The notes beneath the pieces are model-generated. The model saw only the letters and a list, made by a program, of their open reading frames with translations, was not told where the DNA came from and made no database searches. From MWCO01 sp964488865 (GTDB lineage Bacteria > Myxococcota_A > Polyangia > Polyangiales > Polyangiaceae), in assembly GCA_964488865.1 (NCBI GenBank), contig CAZAWR010000033.1, forward strand, positions 1 to 64,000: a DNA stretch of 64,000 bases. Reading direction: 5' to 3'. The position numbers were made by a program, and so were the translations under genes. This document shows positions 60,781-64,000 of the stretch, piece after piece. Numbering within the stretch: the stretch's first letter is position 1; every line of letters begins with the position of its first letter.

Positions 60781-61013
60781 GCCGCTGGTGGGACCTCGAG
60801 TGTCCTACCCGACGCCAACCACGACGCGTACCGCAACGCATCGCGAACATCCTCGTCTTCCAACTCTGGGAACTCCTCGAGAACTTCCCCTGGTGTGCGA
60901 CCTGCGGCGAGGTGCTTCAGGATGAGCGAAACCGGGATGCGAAGCCCGCGAATGCACGGCTGCCCTCCGCAGACCTGCGCGTCCACCGTGATCCGAGTCA
61001 ATCCCGCTTCCAT
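60777..61013 (-). CDS. DUF433 antitoxin-like protein
   Basis: 78 aa, RITVDAQVCGGQPCIRGLRI, then VSLILKHLAAGRTPGEVLEEFPELEDEDVRDALRYASWLASG. This is the DUF433 (Vap-antitoxin-like) family, normally paired with a DUF5615 toxin, and here it precedes such a gene with an ATGA overlap. It should repress its own operon and neutralise the toxin. The start MEAGLTRI at 61013 is chosen; the frame is open upstream but overlaps the radical SAM gene's start. Confidence 0.8.
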   Translation of the reverse strand: MEAGLTRITVDAQVCGGQPCIRGLRIPVSLILKHLAAGRTPGEVLEEFPELEDEDVRDALRYASWLASGRTLEVPPAA

Positions 61014-61077
61014 CTGAGAAACCGTAGCGCGCCAGACAAACGCCTGCAACGGGTCCTCCTCCCCATTCCAGGATCCA

Positions 61078-62127
61078 GTGCTACCCTCGACCCACGTGCG
61101 GATCGGTACCCTCACCCTCGAGCTGACCCATCGCTGCCATCGACGGTGTGCGTTTTGTTACATCCCGGACCTCGCGCGTCCCGAAGACCCGTCGCCCGAG
61201 CTTTCGACCGAAGACGTCGTGCGCGCGGCTCGCTTGATGATCGAGGGCACGGGCTGCACGAACATTCAACTCAGTGGGGGAGAGCCCCTGCTGCGCGCGG
61301 ATCTGCTCCCCATCCTCGACGGTTTGCAGGACGTAGGTGCGCGCGTGTCGATCATCACGGACGCCGCACACCTCGACGAGCCGCTCGCGCGGGCGCTGGT
61401 GGCGCGACGGGTGAGATCCGTTCAGCCCACGTTGCTATCCGGCACCGACGAAGTGCATGACGCGTTGCGGGGCCGTGGCGCCTTTCGATCCGTCACGCGT
61501 GCGATCGCCGTGGCGGCAAGCGCGGGGCTCGAGGTCAGCGCTTGCATGGTGATCACGAGGAGGAACCACCAGGAAGCTTCGCGGGTCGCCGAGCTTGCGT
61601 TCGGACTGGGGGCGCGAGGTCTGGCTTTGAGCCGCTTCACGCCGGCCGGCGCGGCGGTCCGGGCCTTCGACGCGCTCATGCCGTCGAGCGACGAGGTTCG
61701 GGGCGCCTGCGAAGCGGCGGTTGCCACGTGCCGTGCGCTCGGGCTGCCCGTGGCCTCCGCCGTGACCATTCCGGCGCGCGTGTTCGACAACGCTGAGGTT
61801 CCTGTGTTGCGCACGGGAGTCTGCTCGCTCGTGGGACCGCGAGGTACGGTGACGATGGGCCCCGACGGTTCAATCCGTTCGTGTTGCTTGAGCGGAGGCA
61901 GCGCGGGCAACGTGCTCGAGGACCCGTGGGACGAGATCGCGCGGAGGCTCGAGTCGGTCCACTTTCAGCCCATGCGGGCCGTTCCGAAGACGTGTGCTTC
62001 GTGTCCACAACTGCCTCGCTGTTTGGGGGGCTGTCGCCTTTCGGCGCTCGCGGTGTTCGGCGATGGGGATCATCCGGACCCGCTCTGTCCCCACGCCCTT
62101 TGCGAGGCAGAGCCGTGGTCAACGTAG
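61078..62127 (+). CDS. Radical SAM protein with SPASM-type C-terminal Fe-S region
   Basis: 349 aa. Radical SAM motif C-x3-C-x2-C in THRCHRRCAFCYIP; QLSGGEPLLR is the GGE motif. The C-terminus has a SPASM-like Cys set: GVCSLVGPRGTV, SIRSCCLSGG, KTCASCPQLPRCLGGCRLSA and DPLCPHALC. Such enzymes modify peptides (RiPPs), activate sulfatases or make cofactors. No precursor peptide or substrate gene is recognised. Starts with GTG at 61078 (or GTG 61096). The 3' end lies in a duplicated segment (see 62077-62192). Confidence 0.82.
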   Translation: MLPSTHVRIGTLTLELTHRCHRRCAFCYIPDLARPEDPSPELSTEDVVRAARLMIEGTGCTNIQLSGGEPLLRADLLPILDGLQDVGARVSIITDAAHLDEPLARALVARRVRSVQPTLLSGTDEVHDALRGRGAFRSVTRAIAVAASAGLEVSACMVITRRNHQEASRVAELAFGLGARGLALSRFTPAGAAVRAFDALMPSSDEVRGACEAAVATCRALGLPVASAVTIPARVFDNAEVPVLRTGVCSLVGPRGTVTMGPDGSIRSCCLSGGSAGNVLEDPWDEIARRLESVHFQPMRAVPKTCASCPQLPRCLGGCRLSALAVFGDGDHPDPLCPHALCEAEPWST

Positions 62128-62192
62128 GTACATCCAAGGTGACTACGTGCGGCTTGTCGTGCGTGTCGTGGGCCACCTCGATTCCGACGTCT
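62077..62192. repeat. Duplicated 3' segment, copy A (radical SAM end plus propeller-gene remnant)
   Basis: GACCCGCTCTGTCCCCACGC through GCAGAGCC is nearly identical to 62785-62826. It differs by three bases: here TAG is missing after GAG, which extends the radical SAM frame by six codons. It then continues with minus-strand sequence similar to the propeller gene end at 63642. Confidence 0.75.
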
Positions 62193-62220
62193 CCTGAGTC
62201 ACTTGTTTCTGCGCAGGTGC
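62119..62220 (-). pseudogene. Decayed remnant of a beta-propeller gene 3' end, copy A
   Basis: On the minus strand, the frame gives VGIEVAHDTHDKPHVV, matching IDVAFDAQDKPHVV of the gene at 63642. About eight codons are then missing and the frame shifts before WMYLR and a stop. No start. A relic of a duplicated gene. Confidence 0.65.
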
Positions 62221-62224
62221 TATC

Positions 62225-62725
62225 TCAGTGCGTGTCAGGTGGCACCGCCGAGTCGAACGCTTCAATGACATCGAGCACCTTCTGACGCTGCGATGCGAAG
62301 TCCTCGGTCGCCACGAGTATGAGCTGGCCGACGCGGTCATGCAGCTTGGCCTGTTCGCTGCCTTCCTTCGCCCCCCTTTTCAGAAGCTTGCTTGCGTTCT
62401 GAAGGTGGCTTTGGGCGATGCCGAAGTTTCGATTGTCCATGGCAAGAAGCGCCAGATGCAGGTGTCTGCGGCCTTCCAGCAAGTCAACCCTGCGCCGGGT
62501 CTGGTTGAGCTCGGTCTGGAGCTCCGAGGTCGCGGATTGTTTGGCGCTCTCCGCCTCTTCGGCCTTTCCCTCGGCTTGCCGGACCTGGGAACAGCCCTGA
62601 ACGCGGCCGACTCCGTAGGCCACGAGCAGGGCGACCAGGACGCCGCCCGCCACAGCGGCGAGAACACGCCTCGACTTCAGGGCGGTGCGAAGCAGCGAAG
62701 CCCCTTCCTTCTTCTCTTCGGACAT
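62225..62725 (-). CDS. Single-pass membrane protein with coiled coil
   Basis: 166 aa. MSEEKKEGASLL, a hydrophobic segment (VLAAVAGGVLVALLVAYGVG), then a long coiled coil (AEGKAEEAESAKQSATSELQ and following) and a C-terminal helical part (LLAMDNRNFGIAQSHLQNAS). GGAGGAG lies before the ATG at 62725. No enzyme motif. Convergent with the radical SAM gene, across the remnant. Confidence 0.72.
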   Translation of the reverse strand: MSEEKKEGASLLRTALKSRRVLAAVAGGVLVALLVAYGVGRVQGCSQVRQAEGKAEEAESAKQSATSELQTELNQTRRRVDLLEGRRHLHLALLAMDNRNFGIAQSHLQNASKLLKRGAKEGSEQAKLHDRVGQLILVATEDFASQRQKVLDVIEAFDSAVPPDTH

Positions 62726-62784
62726 GACTCCTCCATGCGGCCACAACGGCTACGATGCAAGGGATTCGTCAGAGAAGGAGGGGC

Positions 62785-62875
62785 GACCCGCTCTGTCCCC
62801 ACGCCCTTTGCGAGTAGGCAGAGCCGGGTTCAGCGCAGATACCTCCACGTCTTCTGCGTGTCGTCGAACGAGTTT
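62785..62875. repeat. Duplicated 3' segment, copy B
   Basis: Carries the same GACCCGCTCTGTCCCCACGC block as copy A, here with an intact TAG after GAG (the probable ancestral end of the radical SAM gene), then a minus-strand remnant ending FDDTQKTWRYLR and a stop at 62830. Confidence 0.72.
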
Positions 62876-62880
62876 GGGGA
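62830..62880 (-). pseudogene. Decayed remnant of a beta-propeller gene 3' end, copy B
   Basis: Codes PNSFDDTQKTWRYLR and a stop, matching FDDAQKKWMYLR of the intact gene end at 63642. Only the last codons remain. Confidence 0.6.
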
Positions 62881-62908
62881 TGGGTATCCTCGTCGGGAGG
62901 GGTGACTT

Positions 62909-63505
62909 CTACAGCAAGTGCCACTGAATCTCGATGGAATCGGGGTCCGTCGGATGCACCAAGACGGGCAAGGTTGCCCCAGCGCCCACCCTCGGAACGA
63001 GCAGCGCCGGGATCGTCGTTTGATGCGTGACCCGACGGGTGCCGCCCTGGGTTTCCACATCGAGCTGAAGCGTGGCACTTCGGCCTTGGCCGGCTCCGAG
63101 GGATCGAAGGGTCGCTCGTCCTGCAAGGCCTTGCTCACGCAGAAGTCGAAGCTCGCGCAAGTGCTGCTTCTTTCTTGGGTAGCCGATGGCCGCGGACACG
63201 CCGAGGGTTCCGAAGATTCCCGCCATTAAGATCCCGGAGGCTAGCACCGGTGCGTCCCCTCCCGAGGTAGCGGCGACGACCACGCTGACAATTGCCACCA
63301 AGGTACAGACGACCCCTATTCCCAACGTGAGCTTGGTTTCGTCCAGGGGCTCCGGAGGCGGCGCGATCGTAACTTGAGGAGCCTTGGGTGGCGCATCATG
63401 GACGAACGCGGTCACGTGACAGTAGTCGCATGTCACCCTGTCGTCGGCAGGGTCCACGCGCACCGCAGCGCCACAGTTCTCGCAGCGAGCAACGACGAGG
63501 TTCAT
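62909..63505 (-). CDS. Membrane protein with N-terminal zinc-ribbon and C-terminal small beta domain
   Basis: 198 aa. The first 35 residues have four Cys (CENCGAA, then CDYCHV), a C-x2-C ... C-x2-C zinc ribbon. Two membrane segments follow (LGIGVVCTLVAIVSVVVAAT; ILMAGIFGTLGVSAAIGY), then a beta-rich soluble part (GRATLRSLGAGQGRSATLQL, LPVLVHPTDPDSIEIQWHLL). Function unknown. Confidence 0.68.
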   Translation of the reverse strand: MNLVVARCENCGAAVRVDPADDRVTCDYCHVTAFVHDAPPKAPQVTIAPPPEPLDETKLTLGIGVVCTLVAIVSVVVAATSGGDAPVLASGILMAGIFGTLGVSAAIGYPRKKQHLRELRLLREQGLAGRATLRSLGAGQGRSATLQLDVETQGGTRRVTHQTTIPALLVPRVGAGATLPVLVHPTDPDSIEIQWHLL

Positions 63506-63641
63506 GGAGTCAGCCTATGGCTGCGCGCAAGGCCGTGTCGAGTCTTGTCGTGGGAAAGAACCCTTGACGTCGACGTCCATCGTGACGAGATCGCGGCAAC
63601 CACGGGTTCGGCTCAGGTCGACATGCCAGTTGTTGCCGTGG

Positions 63642-64000
63642 TCAACGTAGGTACATCCACTTCTTCTGCGCGTCGTCGAAGTAGACCACGTGCGGTTTGT
63701 CCTGCGCATCGAAGGCCACATCGATCCCGAGCCCGATCTGGCCCGCCGCTGCAATGGCGGACGCTCTCCAGACTCCGCCCGCCCGCTTCGCGCATCGCAA
63801 GCCCGCGGTCGTCGTGGCGCGATGGCAGATGAGTGGCTGGCCTTGGCTGTCGAGGGCGATGGCGCACGATTCACCGGCGCCGGCAGTCGAATCAGCCACT
63901 TCCGTGACCCATTGTCCCGACGAGCGGCGAGCGTACACGAGGGGCCCCGCTCCGCCGTCCGACTGGTAGCAGACGTGCGGCGTGCCCTGCGGATCGACGG
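63642..64000 (-). CDS. Beta-propeller-type lipoprotein or surface protein, 5' end outside the window
   Basis: The last 119 codons of a gene that begins beyond the right edge. Repeated propeller-like units are visible: VDPQGTPHVCYQSDGGAG, ALDSQGQPLICHRATTTA and AFDAQDKPHVVYFDDAQKKW, ending WMYLR. The same kind of unit occurs in the second half of the protein at 36206-40303. Two degraded copies of its 3' end lie at 62119 and 62830. Confidence 0.7.
   Translation of the reverse strand, partial: VDPQGTPHVCYQSDGGAGPLVYARRSSGQWVTEVADSTAGAGESCAIALDSQGQPLICHRATTTAGLRCAKRAGGVWRASAIAAAGQIGLGIDVAFDAQDKPHVVYFDDAQKKWMYLR

Overview
The window is high-GC DNA with the marks of a myxobacterium (phylum Myxococcota, probably Polyangia-like). 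It is dense in lipoproteins with Gly/Thr/Ser or Asp/Ala low-complexity linkers, carries MYXO-CTERM-type tails (Cys, hydrophobic stretch, Arg cluster), and has OmpA/TSP3 and Cys-rich surface proteins, a large hybrid histidine kinase and solitary housekeeping genes separated by accessory secreted proteins. This assignment is inferred from gene content; there is no rRNA in the window.

0-13 kb is mostly conserved core: a truncated lipoprotein, glnD and a TPR lipoprotein, then parA-parB on the other strand, then the protein-quality-control cluster tig-clpP-clpX-lon and tRNA-Val(UAC). 13-27 kb mixes membrane proteins (DUF2085 type), class I fumarase, pyrR, an L,D-transpeptidase, panD, and secreted proteins that include a lipoprotein with tandem cystine-knot-like repeats and an SUMF1/FGE-domain lipoprotein. 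28-36 kb holds a MYXO-CTERM lipoprotein interrupted by an assembly gap, an OmpA/TSP3 protein, a compact ECF sigma/small TM protein/CpxP-like module (CnrYXH-like layout) facing a divergent LTxxQ-like lipoprotein, and a class V aminotransferase.

36-53 kb holds a 1365-aa protein that looks like two surface proteins joined without a stop codon, a phosphoglucomutase/phosphomannomutase, a YbaK-like protein, a thioesterase, larB-larC (nickel-pincer cofactor) followed by a 43-bp tandem array, a DGDGK/Cys repeat lipoprotein, a 21-bp repeat array next to a four-helix-bundle (S23/IVS-type) gene, and an EEP-fold lipoprotein with altered catalytic motifs. 53-64 kb holds a hybrid histidine kinase, a winged-helix AAA ATPase, further lipoproteins, a DUF433/DUF5615 pair whose toxin-like member is frameshifted, a radical SAM/SPASM protein, and a cluster in which the 3' end of a beta-propeller gene occurs three times, twice as decayed remnants.

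A structured repeat of about 120-170 bp with terminal inverted repeats (core CCCAAATCAAGC) occurs three times in gene-free DNA: directly behind tRNA-Val, next to the phosphomutase stop codon, and before the histidine kinase. It looks like a non-autonomous mobile or REP-like family. Two runs of exactly 100 N (28852-28951 and 50842-50941) are assembly gaps, both inside tandem repeats. The most unusual items are the stop-less fusion at 36.2-40.3 kb, the TIR-bounded repeat family, the four-helix-bundle gene between oppositely oriented repeats, the knottin-like repeat lipoprotein and the decayed triplicated gene end at 62-64 kb.
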